Shown: in pieces, positions 22,788-30,900 of the stretch | Numbering within the stretch: the first letter of the stretch is position 1 | Layout: every line of letters starts with the position of its first letter | Assembly (NCBI RefSeq): GCF_000765235.1 | Contig: NZ_JPJG01000016.1 | Coordinates: forward strand, 1 to 40,106 | DNA from: Oscillibacter sp. ER4 | Lineage (GTDB): Bacteria; Bacillota; Clostridia; Oscillospirales; Oscillospiraceae | Length of the DNA stretch: 40,106 nt | Direction of reading: 5' to 3' | Program-made: the position numbers and the translations under genes | The notes under the pieces: generated by a model | What the model was told of the DNA's origin: nothing | The model's input: only the letters and a program-made list of their open reading frames with translations | Databases searched by the model: none

Positions 22788-24176
22788 TTATTTTCCGACG
22801 CAGAAGCGCTCGAAGATGCGCGCGACCATGTCCTCGCGCGCGGTGCGGCCCGTGAGCTCGCCGAGGGCGTTTTCCGCCTGCTCTACTTCCGTGAGTACAA
22901 CGTCGGGCGTCATGCCGCTTTGGAGCGCGTCCTTCGCCGCACGGACGCTATCAAGCGCGCGGCGGATGGCGTCGGCCTGACGGGCGTCTGTCACGAGGGA
23001 CGTATCGCCTTTCGGCGCGGGGTAAAGCGTGCGGATCGCCGCTTCCAGCGCTTCGAACCCCTCGTGCGTCACGCTTGAGAGCGAAATAATCGCCTCCGGC
23101 GTGCGCCAGTCTTTGTCGGGGACAATGCCTGCCCCGCCGCCGAGGTCGGATTTTGTCAGCAGCAGCAGCCACGGCTTGCCGCTTTTCGCGGCAAGTTCCA
23201 GCGGAGCAAGCATTTCTGCTGCCCGCGCCTCGGATGCCGGCAGTCCCGTGCTGCCGTCCAACAGCGCGAGGATCAGATCAGCGTCCTCGACCGCTTTTTT
23301 CGATCGCTCGACGCCGAGCTGTTCGACGAGATCGTCCGTCTCGTGTAGACCCGCCGTGTCGATGAGGCGCAGCAGCACGCCGCCGACCGTCGCCTTTTCC
23401 TCCACCGTGTCGCGCGTCGTGCCCGCGATGTCTGTGACGATGGCACGGTCAAAGCCGACGAGCGCGTTCAAAAGTGAGCTCTTGCCTGCGTTCGGCGCGC
23501 CAATGATGGCGGTCGCGACGCCGTTTTTGAGCACTTTCCCGCGTGCGAACGTGCCGAGAAGATCAGAAAGCGTCTCTTCACAGCATAAAAGCGTGCGCTC
23601 GGTCTCCTCGCGCGAGAGGTCTTCAATGTCCTCGTCGGGGTAGTCGACGACGGCGTAGAAACGGCTCGAAACGTCGAGCAGCTTGTCATAAACACTTTCG
23701 ATCGGGCGGCGCAGCGCGCCGGAGAGCTGGGCCGCGGCATTGCGCGCGCTCTCCGCCGTCTCGGCGTCGATGAGGTCGATGACTGCCTCAGCCTCGGTGA
23801 GGTCGAGCTTTCCGTTCAGGAACGCCCGCTGCGTGAATTCACCGGGCCGCGCCTGCCGTGCGCCCGCGGCAAATGCCGCTTGCAGCACCTCGCTCAGTAC
23901 GACCGGCGAGCCATGGCAGTGGAGCTCAGCGCTCTCCTCGCCCGTGTAGCTGTGGGCGGCGGAAAAACAGACCGCCATGCCGCGGTCGAGCAGCGTGCCG
24001 TCCGCCGAGCGGATGTCGCCATAGGTCATGCGGCGGTACGGAAGCGCTTCGACCGCCATGCCGCTTGCGGGTGTGAACAGCGCGGCGAGCACGCGCCGCG
24101 TCTCCTCTCCGCTCAGGCGCACGATGCCGATGGCCGACGGGCTTTGCGCCGTGGCGATGGCTGCAATGGTTTCCAT
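22788..24176 (-). CDS. mnmE: tRNA uridine-5-carboxymethylaminomethyl modification GTPase MnmE (TrmE)
   Basis: 462 residues, full length. An N-terminal folate-binding domain (1-115, including MTYGDIRSADGTLLDRGMAV and SYTGEESAELHCHGSPVVL), a helical domain, and an inserted G domain with G1 GAPNAGKSS (226-234), G2 GTTRDT, G3 DTAG (273-276) and G4 TKSD. The C-terminal CxGK motif (FCVGK) carries the catalytic cysteine. With MnmG it makes the cmnm5 modification of wobble U34 in tRNAs. Here mnmG is not adjacent. AGGA lies ahead of the ATG. Confidence 0.96.
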   Translation of the reverse strand: METIAAIATAQSPSAIGIVRLSGEETRRVLAALFTPASGMAVEALPYRRMTYGDIRSADGTLLDRGMAVCFSAAHSYTGEESAELHCHGSPVVLSEVLQAAFAAGARQARPGEFTQRAFLNGKLDLTEAEAVIDLIDAETAESARNAAAQLSGALRRPIESVYDKLLDVSSRFYAVVDYPDEDIEDLSREETERTLLCCEETLSDLLGTFARGKVLKNGVATAIIGAPNAGKSSLLNALVGFDRAIVTDIAGTTRDTVEEKATVGGVLLRLIDTAGLHETDDLVEQLGVERSKKAVEDADLILALLDGSTGLPASEARAAEMLAPLELAAKSGKPWLLLLTKSDLGGGAGIVPDKDWRTPEAIISLSSVTHEGFEALEAAIRTLYPAPKGDTSLVTDARQADAIRRALDSVRAAKDALQSGMTPDVVLTEVEQAENALGELTGRTAREDMVARIFERFCVGK

Positions 24177-24277
24177 GACCGTTTCCTCGCTTTTCCTTGA
24201 TTTTGCCCAAAGTATACCACAAAGACGAAAAAATGAAAAGGGGCGCGGCTGCGCCCCTCACTGATTTGAAAATTACA

Positions 24278-24415
24278 TCAAGTCAAAAGAAAATAAAGCT
24301 GGCTGAGCAGCACGACACTCTCGCATACGCAGATGATCTTAAAATTGCGCGTGCTCATGCTGCCCTTTTTATACTCATCAAGGCTGAAATATATCGTAAG
24401 TGCGGCCGCTATCAT
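24278..24415 (-). CDS. Small one- or two-helix membrane peptide
   Basis: 45 residues from the ATG at 24415 (MIAAALTIYFSLDEYKKGSM then STRNFKIICVCESVVLLSQL). Two hydrophobic stretches are separated by a charged loop. A strong GAGGAGGG lies about 28 bp further upstream, just after the stop of the DUF6054-like gene. The frame continues open through it (GQTTYIYVIT), so a non-ATG start (for example ATT) nearer that site is possible. No family recognised. Confidence 0.5.
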   Translation of the reverse strand: MIAAALTIYFSLDEYKKGSMSTRNFKIICVCESVVLLSQLYFLLT

Positions 24416-24455
24416 CGTTATGACATAAATGTACGTCGTTTGTCCCTCCTCAAAA

Positions 24456-24812
24456 TCAAGATCTGATTTCCTCAAAGCCGAGCTTCGCCAAAACCTTGGC
24501 GACCCTGCGCGCAAAATCCTGATTGGCGCCCAGACTGATGTTCATAAGGCCCTCGCCGCCTCCGGTGCCGATGATCGTCGCCTGCTGGACTTCTCCGGAG
24601 TCGATGATCTGCACTGTGCTGACGGCCATGCTGCCGTTTCTCATATAGTACCGCTCCAGAATGAGCAGCAGCACTTTGACGCCGTTCACCTCCGACATCT
24701 GCTCCAGAGACAGCTCGGCAACATCGCCCTTGAAATCATCGAGAATGCTTTTGGATACCTCCGCCAAGTCGGTCTCCGACCCGCGCTTCATTTTGATGAT
24801 CGCAGAACTCAT
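24456..24812 (-). CDS. DUF6054-like small protein
   Basis: 118 residues from the ATG at 24812 (GAGGA 7 bp upstream). Sequence IIKMKRGSETDLAEVSKSIL, then NGVKVLLLILERYYMRNGSM, AVSTVQIID, and TGGGEGLMNISLGANQDFAR ending VAKVLAKLGFEE. The order of elements (short helix, strand with RYY-like motif, strand, GGG(E)G loop, C-terminal helix) matches the DUF6054 group found widely in clostridia. Function unknown. A small membrane peptide gene follows it. Confidence 0.65.
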   Translation of the reverse strand: MSSAIIKMKRGSETDLAEVSKSILDDFKGDVAELSLEQMSEVNGVKVLLLILERYYMRNGSMAVSTVQIIDSGEVQQATIIGTGGGEGLMNISLGANQDFARRVAKVLAKLGFEEIRS

Positions 24813-24939
24813 GCTGTTTCCTCGCTTTCTCATTTTATCTCTCGTTTGGTTTTCGCCGCCCGCGTCCGCGATGCGCTCAACAGCGCCGCAGCCTGCCGGC
24901 GCAAAAAAGAGACCATCACAAACAGAACGACAGATCTTT

Positions 24940-25335
24940 TCACTGCTTGGCTTTCGTTTCCTCCACCGTCCACGGCAGGAAAATCGGGAATATCTCAATC
25001 ACAAAGTGCGGCTCCTGAATATCGTCGTCCGGGTGGGACTGCGCGAGGCGGACCTCGACGTCATTGGCATCCTTGACCGTCGCGGTGGCAAAGCCCGCTT
25101 CTGCGCCGAAGACGAGGTACTGCGGCCCGATGTACGGCATCCGGCCATCTTCATCCAGTTCGAGCGGCATCGTTTCAAACGGCTTCGCGATGTCGACACC
25201 GAGCGTTTGGAGATACGCCGTCACGGCAGGATAGGCCTTCGCGGCCTCTTTTACATAGTTGCGGCAATAGGCGCAGCCGCACAGGTCAGACTGCTTAAGC
25301 TCGCGATAAAATTGTTTCGTTCGCTCGATATCCAT
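24940..25335 (-). CDS. Conserved protein of unknown function with CxxC motif
   Basis: 131 residues. N-terminal part FYRELKQSDLCGCAYCRNYV carries a C-x-C-x-x-C cluster that may bind metal, then AYPAVTAYLQTLGVDIAKPF, PYIGPQYLVFG, and a C-terminal FVIEIFPIFLPW. I have the impression of a family recurring in Firmicute genomes but know of no function. AAAGGGGTGG lies ahead of the ATG. It lies 127 bp upstream of the DUF6054-like gene on the same strand. Confidence 0.7.
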   Translation of the reverse strand: MDIERTKQFYRELKQSDLCGCAYCRNYVKEAAKAYPAVTAYLQTLGVDIAKPFETMPLELDEDGRMPYIGPQYLVFGAEAGFATATVKDANDVEVRLAQSHPDDDIQEPHFVIEIFPIFLPWTVEETKAKQ

Positions 25336-25403
25336 CGGCGTTCCACCCCTTTCACCGGTTTGCTTTCGTATTATATCATACAGGAAATTTGGCCCGCAAG
25401 CGG

Positions 25404-25433
25404 AAAAGCAGCGCCGAAAGGCGCTGCTTTTTT
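25404..25433 (+). terminator. Intrinsic terminator
   Basis: AAAAGCAGCGCC (25404-25415), loop GAAA, GGCGCTGCTTTTTT (25420-25433). A 12-bp stem with a T tract on the plus strand and TTTT on the minus strand; it closes the gltS/PAP2 remnant transcription unit on the minus side. Confidence 0.85.
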
Positions 25434-25467
25434 GATGCGGAGGGGATGGACTTACAGTGGGAGGGAT

Positions 25468-25590
25468 TCAGTTGACCGTCAGCAATTTGTGCCGGTCCAG
25501 CAGGCGGTTCCCATAGTGGAAGACCAGCTCGCCGATGACGACGCCGAGCACCGCCGCGGCGAGGACATCGCTCGGGAAGTGGACGTACAT
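25468..25590 (-). pseudogene. C-terminal remnant of a PAP2-family phosphatase
   Basis: A 40-codon frame from the ATG at 25590 reads MYVHFPSDVLAAAVLGVVIG then ELVFHYGNRLLDRH. R/M-x-Y-x-H-(F)-P-S-D followed by a glycine-rich helix is the last catalytic motif (C3, with its His) and final membrane segment of PAP2 phosphatases. The KxxxxxxRP and PSGH motifs are absent, so the gene is 5'-truncated. It follows the gltS stop by 4 bp, and the deletion end seems to lie there. Confidence 0.7.
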
Positions 25591-25594
25591 GGTC

Positions 25595-26818
25595 TCACCT
25601 CGACGTCCACCAGCCGATGTTGGCGGCAATTAGAACGGCATTGAAGAAGTCAATGAACATGCCGCCGACCATCGGGATGGCAAAGTACGCCACCGGCGAA
25701 GGACCGTATTTCTTCGTCACGACCTGCATGTTGGCCATGGCGTTCGAGGTTGCGCCCATGGCGAAGCCGATGAAGCCCGCGGTCATAACTGCCGCATCGT
25801 AATTACGGCCCATAACGCGAAAGACAACAAAGTAAGCAAAGAGAACCATCACCACACACTGCAGCAGCAGGCATACGATCATCGGCAAGGCGAGGTCGAT
25901 CAGCTCCCAGAGTTTCAAGCCTGCGAGCGCCATAGCGAGGAAGATGGAGAGAAACATATTACCCATTGTGTCGATCTCCTCGGCGGGATATTCAGTATGT
26001 GCGCCGTCCATCACATTGCGAACGACCACGGCGACGAGCATCGCGCCGATGTACGCAGGAAAGGTCAGATTTGTCAGTGCCGTGAGCCACACGCTGACTT
26101 GATTTCCGATGCCGACCGCCAGCAGGAGCAGCATGAAGCCCTTGACAAAGCGAGGGCTGTTTGTGATAAAACGCTCGTCTTCACTCGCCACATCAGTGGC
26201 AAGGCCGACGCCCTGTGTGCCGCCGATGGCAGTCATCGTCTCTGGGTGCAGATTATGTTTTTCAATCAAGCGGCGTGCTGTCGGGCCACCCATCAGCGAG
26301 CCGGCTACAAGGCCGAATGTCGCCGCCGCGATGGAAACGACGCTGCCGCCGACCGCACCCGCGGCCTCAAGGTCGGGGCCGAACGCCGCCGCCGTGCCAG
26401 GGCCGCCGACCAGAGCGATGGAGCCGCAGCCGATACCGAGCAGCGGATCGCGCCCGAAGAGCGCCATCACGCCGCCGCCAAGGAAGTTTTGCAGCGGGAT
26501 CATCACAATGGAGATGGCAAGGCACAGGATGACAGCTTTGCCGCCCTTGAGCAGCGCGGGGATACTGACCGTGAAGCCGACGGTGGTGAAGAACATGATC
26601 ATAAAAACGGTTTGCAGCGTCGCGTCGAAGTTGATGGACACGATGCCCGTGGAATAGAGAATGCAGTTGAGGATGGAAAAGCACAGTCCGCCGACCAGCG
26701 GAGCGGGGATGCAGTAGCGGCTGAGCAGCGAGACCTTGTCGGTGATGACGCCGCCCAGCCAGAACAGGAAAGCGCCCAGAGCAACAGCGTGGTAGATGTT
26801 GAGTTCGATCGTCAGCAT
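25595..26818 (-). CDS. gltS: Sodium/glutamate symporter GltS
   Basis: 407 residues from the ATG at 26818 (GGAGGAATCATT directly upstream; a longer frame to 26890 lacks a ribosome site). About 10-12 hydrophobic helices. Two halves each contain the GltS re-entrant loop motif: GGPGTAAAFGP near residue 147 and GATSNAMANMQ near residue 363. These lie beside the Na+ and glutamate sites of the ESS family. It imports glutamate with sodium. The upstream region is AT-rich with paired inverted repeats. The end of the gene is directly followed by a PAP2 remnant. Confidence 0.93.
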   Translation of the reverse strand: MLTIELNIYHAVALGAFLFWLGGVITDKVSLLSRYCIPAPLVGGLCFSILNCILYSTGIVSINFDATLQTVFMIMFFTTVGFTVSIPALLKGGKAVILCLAISIVMIPLQNFLGGGVMALFGRDPLLGIGCGSIALVGGPGTAAAFGPDLEAAGAVGGSVVSIAAATFGLVAGSLMGGPTARRLIEKHNLHPETMTAIGGTQGVGLATDVASEDERFITNSPRFVKGFMLLLLAVGIGNQVSVWLTALTNLTFPAYIGAMLVAVVVRNVMDGAHTEYPAEEIDTMGNMFLSIFLAMALAGLKLWELIDLALPMIVCLLLQCVVMVLFAYFVVFRVMGRNYDAAVMTAGFIGFAMGATSNAMANMQVVTKKYGPSPVAYFAIPMVGGMFIDFFNAVLIAANIGWWTSR

Positions 26819-27342
26819 AATGATTCCTCCTTTTATGTGTCCGGTTCGGCGCGCGGCAACCACATACCACTCTGCCGCGTACCCTTTCAATCAGCAGTCT
26901 AATCCGGAATCGCGAAAAGTAGTTGTTAAATTCAGTCAAATGAGATAATTTCCGCATCTCAACCGATAAAAATATTGCGAAAATGTATGATTTGACTGTT
27001 TAAAATACATAAATATCAATAAAAAGTTTAGAAAACGCTCAAAATGTGTGAAAGAGGAAAATAAAACCAAACGGGAAATTGATGCACTGTACCGGCATGA
27101 AACGCATCTGCGTTTATACGAATGAGGTTCACGGCAACAAAAAAGGAAATAAGGAGCACGGCTGCACAGCCGTTGGAAGCGGCTCGGGCGGAATTGACCG
27201 CCGTTTTCGAGATTCGATAGAATTTGCACGTGCCGTTTTCGAATCTTTATACAGTCCGACATGAAATCGCGCTTGCAGAACCGCGGGGAACGCTGTAAAA
27301 TAATAGACAATATCGGTCAATTATCGACAAGGAGTATTCATT
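26819..27342. other. AT-rich divergent intergenic region (gltS / DAHP synthase)
   Basis: 524 bp with no credible gene. CAGTCAAAT (26933-26941) and ATTTGACTG (26990-26998) are perfect 9-bp inverted arms 48 bp apart, with a small GAGAT/ATCTC hairpin (26942-26960) between them. This could be the gltS control region, although I see no clear promoter hexamer pair on the minus strand. A 16-bp palindrome ACGGCTGCACAGCCGT lies at 27158-27173, and promoters for the DAHP synthase gene follow. Confidence 0.5.
27194..27252 (+). promoter_or_regulatory. Tandem promoters with direct repeats before the DAHP synthase gene
   Basis: Two promoter-like pairs: TTGACC (27194) with TAGAAT (27218-27223, spacer 18) and TTGCAC (27224) with TTATAC (27247-27252, spacer 17). 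The 11-bp sequence GCCGTTTTCGA occurs in the spacer of each (27200-27210 and 27232-27242), 32 bp apart, that is about three helical turns. This suggests a regulator binding both promoters. Confidence 0.45.
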
Positions 27343-28377
27343 ATGCAGCAAAATGCAAAATTCATCCGTAAACTGCCCATCCCGATGGACATTAAAAAAG
27401 AGTTCCCCGTCACGGAAGAGGTCGCCAAGGTGCGTGAGGCGCGTGTGGAAGAGATGCGCGCGATCCTCGACGGGTGTGACAGCCGCCTGATGCTCATCAT
27501 CGGCCCCTGCTCTGCCGACCGCGAGGACAGCGTAATGGACTATGTCTGCCGCCTCGTCCCCCTGCAGGAAAAGGTCAAGGATAAGATCCTGATCGTCCCG
27601 CGCATCTACACGAACAAGCCGCGCACCAACGGCTCGGGCTACAAGGGCATGCTCCACCAGCCCGACCCGAGCAAGAAGCCCGACATGCTCGAGGGCATCA
27701 TCGCCATCCGCCGTCTCCACACCCGCGCGGTGCAGGAGACCGGCTTTGCCTGTGCCGACGAGATGCTCTATCCCGAAAACTACCGCTATCTGTCTGATAT
27801 TCTGGGCTATGTCGCCGTCGGCGCGCGCTCGGTTGAGAACCAGCAGCACCGCCTCGTCGCGAGCGGTATTGATGTGCCCGTCGGCATGAAGAACCCCACG
27901 GGCGGCGACTTGAGCGTGATGATGAACTCCATCTATGCGGCGATGGGCGACCACACGTTCCTCTACCGCGGCTGGGAGGTCGAGACCGCGGGCAACCCCT
28001 ATGCCCACGCCATCATGCGCGGCTATGTGAACGAAAAGGGCGACAGCCGCCCCAACTACCACTATGAAGACCTGGTGCAGCTGCACAAGCTGTACGCGGA
28101 AAGGGGCATCAAGAACCCCGCCTGCATTGTCGACTGCAACCACGCCAACTCCGGCAAGCAGTATTTGGAGCAGATCCGCATTGCGAAGGAGGTCCTGCAC
28201 TCCAAGCGCCACTCGAATGACATCAACGCGCTCGTCAAGGGCCTGATGATCGAGAGCTACATCGAGGACGGCAACCAGAAGATCAGCGAGGGCACCTACG
28301 GCAAGAGCATCACCGACGCCTGCCTCGGCTGGGAAAAGAGCGAAAAGCTCGTGCTGGAGCTGGCTGATTTGCTGTAA
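27343..28377 (+). CDS. 3-deoxy-7-phosphoheptulonate (DAHP) synthase, class I
   Basis: 344 residues, the AroF/G/H-type class I alpha enzyme that joins phosphoenolpyruvate and erythrose 4-phosphate at the entry of the shikimate pathway. Motifs: IIGPCSADRED, RIYTNKPRTNGSGYKG (PEP binding KPR), GARSVENQQHR, GMKNPTGGDLSVM, ACIVDCNHANSGKQ, and C-terminal EGNQ-like EDGNQKI. The N-terminal extension with LPIPMDIKKEFPV is that of the feedback-inhibited AroFGH group. AAGGAG is 9 bp ahead of the ATG. It is alone in its transcription unit, with tandem promoters upstream and a strong terminator after it. Confidence 0.95.
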   Translation: MQQNAKFIRKLPIPMDIKKEFPVTEEVAKVREARVEEMRAILDGCDSRLMLIIGPCSADREDSVMDYVCRLVPLQEKVKDKILIVPRIYTNKPRTNGSGYKGMLHQPDPSKKPDMLEGIIAIRRLHTRAVQETGFACADEMLYPENYRYLSDILGYVAVGARSVENQQHRLVASGIDVPVGMKNPTGGDLSVMMNSIYAAMGDHTFLYRGWEVETAGNPYAHAIMRGYVNEKGDSRPNYHYEDLVQLHKLYAERGIKNPACIVDCNHANSGKQYLEQIRIAKEVLHSKRHSNDINALVKGLMIESYIEDGNQKISEGTYGKSITDACLGWEKSEKLVLELADLL

Positions 28378-28402
28378 ATCAGCGTACGATAAAATGGAAA
28401 AA

Positions 28403-28442
28403 CTCCCACGGTTCCGGTATTACCGGAACCGTGGGAGCTTTT
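28403..28442. terminator. Terminator between DAHP synthase and tex
   Basis: Perfect 16-bp stem CTCCCACGGTTCCGGT (28403-28418) / ACCGGAACCGTGGGAG (28422-28437), loop ATT, followed by CTTTTA on the plus strand and preceded by AAAA, so usable from both converging genes. Confidence 0.9.
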
Positions 28443-28463
28443 ATGTCAACTGCAGGACGAAAC

Positions 28464-30623
28464 TTATTTCGCCTGCTTCATGGAGAGGCTGATGCGCTTT
28501 TTCTTTTCATCCACTTCCAGCACGACGACCTTGACGACGTCGCCGACGGACACGACCTCGGACGGGTGCTTGATGAACTTGTTCGACACCTGCGAGATGT
28601 GGACAAGTCCATCCTGATGCACGCCGATGTCCACGAACACGCCGAAGTCGATGACGTTGCGCACCGTGCCGGTCAGCACCATGCCGGGCTTCAGGTCCTT
28701 CATCTCAAGCACGTCCGTGCGCAGGATGGGCTTGGGCAGCTCGTCACGCACGTCGCGTCCGGGCTTTAAAAGTTCGCTCATGATGTCACGCAGCGTGGGA
28801 AGGCCCACGCCGATCTCCGCTGCGGCCTTTTCTTCGCCGTAGGTCTTGATGCGCGCGGGAAGGTCGGAGAGCTTCCCCTCCTTTACGTCCGCGAGCGTAT
28901 GACCCGAGAGGGCAAGGAGCGCCTTGGCGGCCTCGTAACTCTCGGGGTGGACGGCGGTGTTATCAAGAACGCTCTTGCTCTCCGGCACGCGCAGAAAGCC
29001 CGCGCACTGCTGGAAGGCCTTGGGGCCGAGCTTTGGCACTTTCTTGATCTGCGCGCGTGAGGTGAACGCGCCGTTCTCCTCGCGGTACGAGACGACATTT
29101 TTCGCCGTTGTGCCGTTCAGGCCCGCGACGCGCTGCAAAAGTGACGGCGACGCCGTGTTGATATCCACGCCGACGGCGTTGACGCAGTCCTCGACCACGC
29201 CGTTCAGCGCCTCGTCGAGCTGCTTTTGCGGCATGTCGTGCTGATACTGCCCCACGCCGATGGCCTTGGGGTCGATCTTCACGAGCTCGGCAAGCGGGTC
29301 CTGTAATCTCCGCGCGATGGACACGGCAGAGCGGAGGTTCACGTCGTACTGCGGGAATTCCTCGGCGGCGAGCTTGCTCGCCGAGTACACGGACGCGCCC
29401 GCCTCAGAGACAATCATGTAGCTCACGTGCGCACCGCCCTCGTTCACCTGACGGATGAGCTCGACGGCCATCTGTTCGGTCTCGCGGCTGGCCGTGCCGT
29501 TACCGATGGCGATGTGCTCCACACCGTGCTTTTTGATGAGCGTTGCCAGCGCGGCGATGGCTTCATTTTTCTGCCGCTCGCCGTAGGTCGGGTAGACCAC
29601 GGCGGTATCGAGCACCTTGCCTGTGCCGTCCACGACGGCGACCTTGCAGCCCATGCGGTAACCGGGATCAAGGCCCATCGTGACCTTGCCCTTGACCGGC
29701 GGCTGCATCAAAAGCGGCTTTAAGTTGAGCGCAAACTGGCCGATGGCACCCTCGTCTGCCTGCTCAGTGAGCTGATTTCGCACCTCGCGCTCGAGCGAGG
29801 GGAAGATGAGACGGTCGTAGGCGTCCTCGGCGGCGGACTTGACGAATTCCATGGCGGCGGAGCCGGGCTTCACGACTGCACGGCGCAGCAGCGGGAGCGC
29901 CTGCTCGCGGTCGAGCGCGACGGTGACTTTCAAAATGCCCTCTTTTTCGCCGCGGTTGATGGCGAGCACCTGATGCCCCTGCAAGCGGGCGACAGACTGC
30001 GTAAAATCGTAGTATAGGCGATAGACGCTGTCGTCCTCGGTCGCGGCCCTGCTCACAAGCTGGCCCTGACGGGAAATGAGCGCGCGAAGGCTCTTGCGGA
30101 TGGCGGCGTCGTCAGAGATCTGCTCAGCGATGATGTCGCTCGCGCCCTGCAGGGCGTCCTCGACCGTCTCGACGCCCTTTTCGGGGTCGACAAAGTCGCG
30201 CGCGGCCTCCTCGGGCCGCGGGCAGTCACGCTCCTGCGCGAAGAGCAGCGCGGCGAGTGGTTCAAGGCCCTTTTCCTTCGCCATCGTGGCGCGGGTGCGG
30301 CGCTTTTGCTTGTAGGGGCGGTAGAGGTCTTCGACCTCGGTGAGCGTTTTGGCGCTGTCGATGGCGGCAGCGAGCTTATCGGTCAGCTTGCCCTGCTCGT
30401 CGATAGACTTTTTCACCGCTTCGCGGCGCTCTTCAAGACCGCGGAGGTATTGGAGCCGCTCTTCGAGCGTGCGCAGAGAGGTATCGTCCATTGCACCGTG
30501 GAGCTCCTTGCGGTAGCGGGCGATGAAGGGGATGGTGTTGCCCTCGTCGAGCAAGCGCACGACGTTTTCAACGTGCCGGGGGTCTTTGCCGAGCTCGGCG
30601 GCAAGGGCCTGAATGAGATCCAT
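28464..30623 (-). CDS. Tex-family RNA-binding transcription accessory protein
   Basis: 719 residues, full length. N-terminal Tex domain (VVRLLDEGNTIPFIARYRKE is diagnostic), a YqgF/RNase H-like domain beginning TMGLDPGYRMGCKVAVVDGT, helix-hairpin-helix repeats (VGVDINTASPSLLQRVAGLN, KKVPKLGPKAFQQCAGFLRV), and a C-terminal S1 domain (GMVLTGTVRNVIDFGVFVDI, then VHISQVSNKFI and SLSMKQAK). Tex proteins bind nucleic acid and act on transcription elongation and recycling. AAAGGAA lies 7 bp before the ATG; a promoter is visible upstream. Confidence 0.95.
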   Translation of the reverse strand: MDLIQALAAELGKDPRHVENVVRLLDEGNTIPFIARYRKELHGAMDDTSLRTLEERLQYLRGLEERREAVKKSIDEQGKLTDKLAAAIDSAKTLTEVEDLYRPYKQKRRTRATMAKEKGLEPLAALLFAQERDCPRPEEAARDFVDPEKGVETVEDALQGASDIIAEQISDDAAIRKSLRALISRQGQLVSRAATEDDSVYRLYYDFTQSVARLQGHQVLAINRGEKEGILKVTVALDREQALPLLRRAVVKPGSAAMEFVKSAAEDAYDRLIFPSLEREVRNQLTEQADEGAIGQFALNLKPLLMQPPVKGKVTMGLDPGYRMGCKVAVVDGTGKVLDTAVVYPTYGERQKNEAIAALATLIKKHGVEHIAIGNGTASRETEQMAVELIRQVNEGGAHVSYMIVSEAGASVYSASKLAAEEFPQYDVNLRSAVSIARRLQDPLAELVKIDPKAIGVGQYQHDMPQKQLDEALNGVVEDCVNAVGVDINTASPSLLQRVAGLNGTTAKNVVSYREENGAFTSRAQIKKVPKLGPKAFQQCAGFLRVPESKSVLDNTAVHPESYEAAKALLALSGHTLADVKEGKLSDLPARIKTYGEEKAAAEIGVGLPTLRDIMSELLKPGRDVRDELPKPILRTDVLEMKDLKPGMVLTGTVRNVIDFGVFVDIGVHQDGLVHISQVSNKFIKHPSEVVSVGDVVKVVVLEVDEKKKRISLSMKQAK

Positions 30624-30681
30624 AAAATGTTCCTTTCGTATATCGGGCGCCGAAGCGGCGCGGTCAAGTGAATCAGCAATG

Positions 30682-30741
30682 TCCGCCCGAAAGCGGGCGG
30701 AACGTAAAACTCATTATACCGCATCGTGCGGCAATGCGCAA
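30682..30741 (-). promoter_or_regulatory. Promoter and 5' hairpin of tex
   Basis: On the minus strand TTGCGC (30741-30736), a 17-bp spacer and TATAAT (30718-30713). Transcription would start at about 30706, putting the 8-bp hairpin TCCGCCCG/CGGGCGGA (30682-30701, loop AAAG) at the very 5' end of the tex mRNA, where it may stabilise it. Confidence 0.6.
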
Positions 30742-30799
30742 AGCCTTTTGCACGGAAAAAAGGCGGAGGATCGGCGCGACGGCTGGGGCTTTACATTCT

Positions 30800-30885
30800 G
30801 CCGCTTTGACGGTAAAATACGACGCAGCGTTCAAAGGCATCGAATGCTTCGCTTTGCCGCTCAAAGGCGGCATTTTTCAGCAAGA
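30800..30885 (+). promoter_or_regulatory. Structured leader with competing hairpins before the DUF4430 gene
   Basis: A short terminator-like hairpin TGCCGC/GCGGCA (30855-30872) is followed by TTTTT. Upstream, GCCGCTTTGA (30800-30809) can pair with TCAAAGGCGGC (30861-30871), which contains the 3' arm of that hairpin, so two exclusive foldings are possible. That is how attenuators and riboswitches work, but I find none of the conserved boxes of the cobalamin or TPP riboswitch. Confidence 0.4.
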
Positions 30886-30900
30886 GAAGGAGAAAACAAA

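Noticed and set aside
27079-27264. 61-codon plus-strand frame upstream of DAHP synthase
   Set aside because: It overlaps the predicted promoters and direct repeats and has no ribosome site.
30640-30900. Cobalamin or TPP riboswitch before DUF4430/ECF-S
   Set aside because: The conserved boxes (GCCACTG for cobalamin; CTGAGA and ACCTGATCTGGAT for TPP) are absent.
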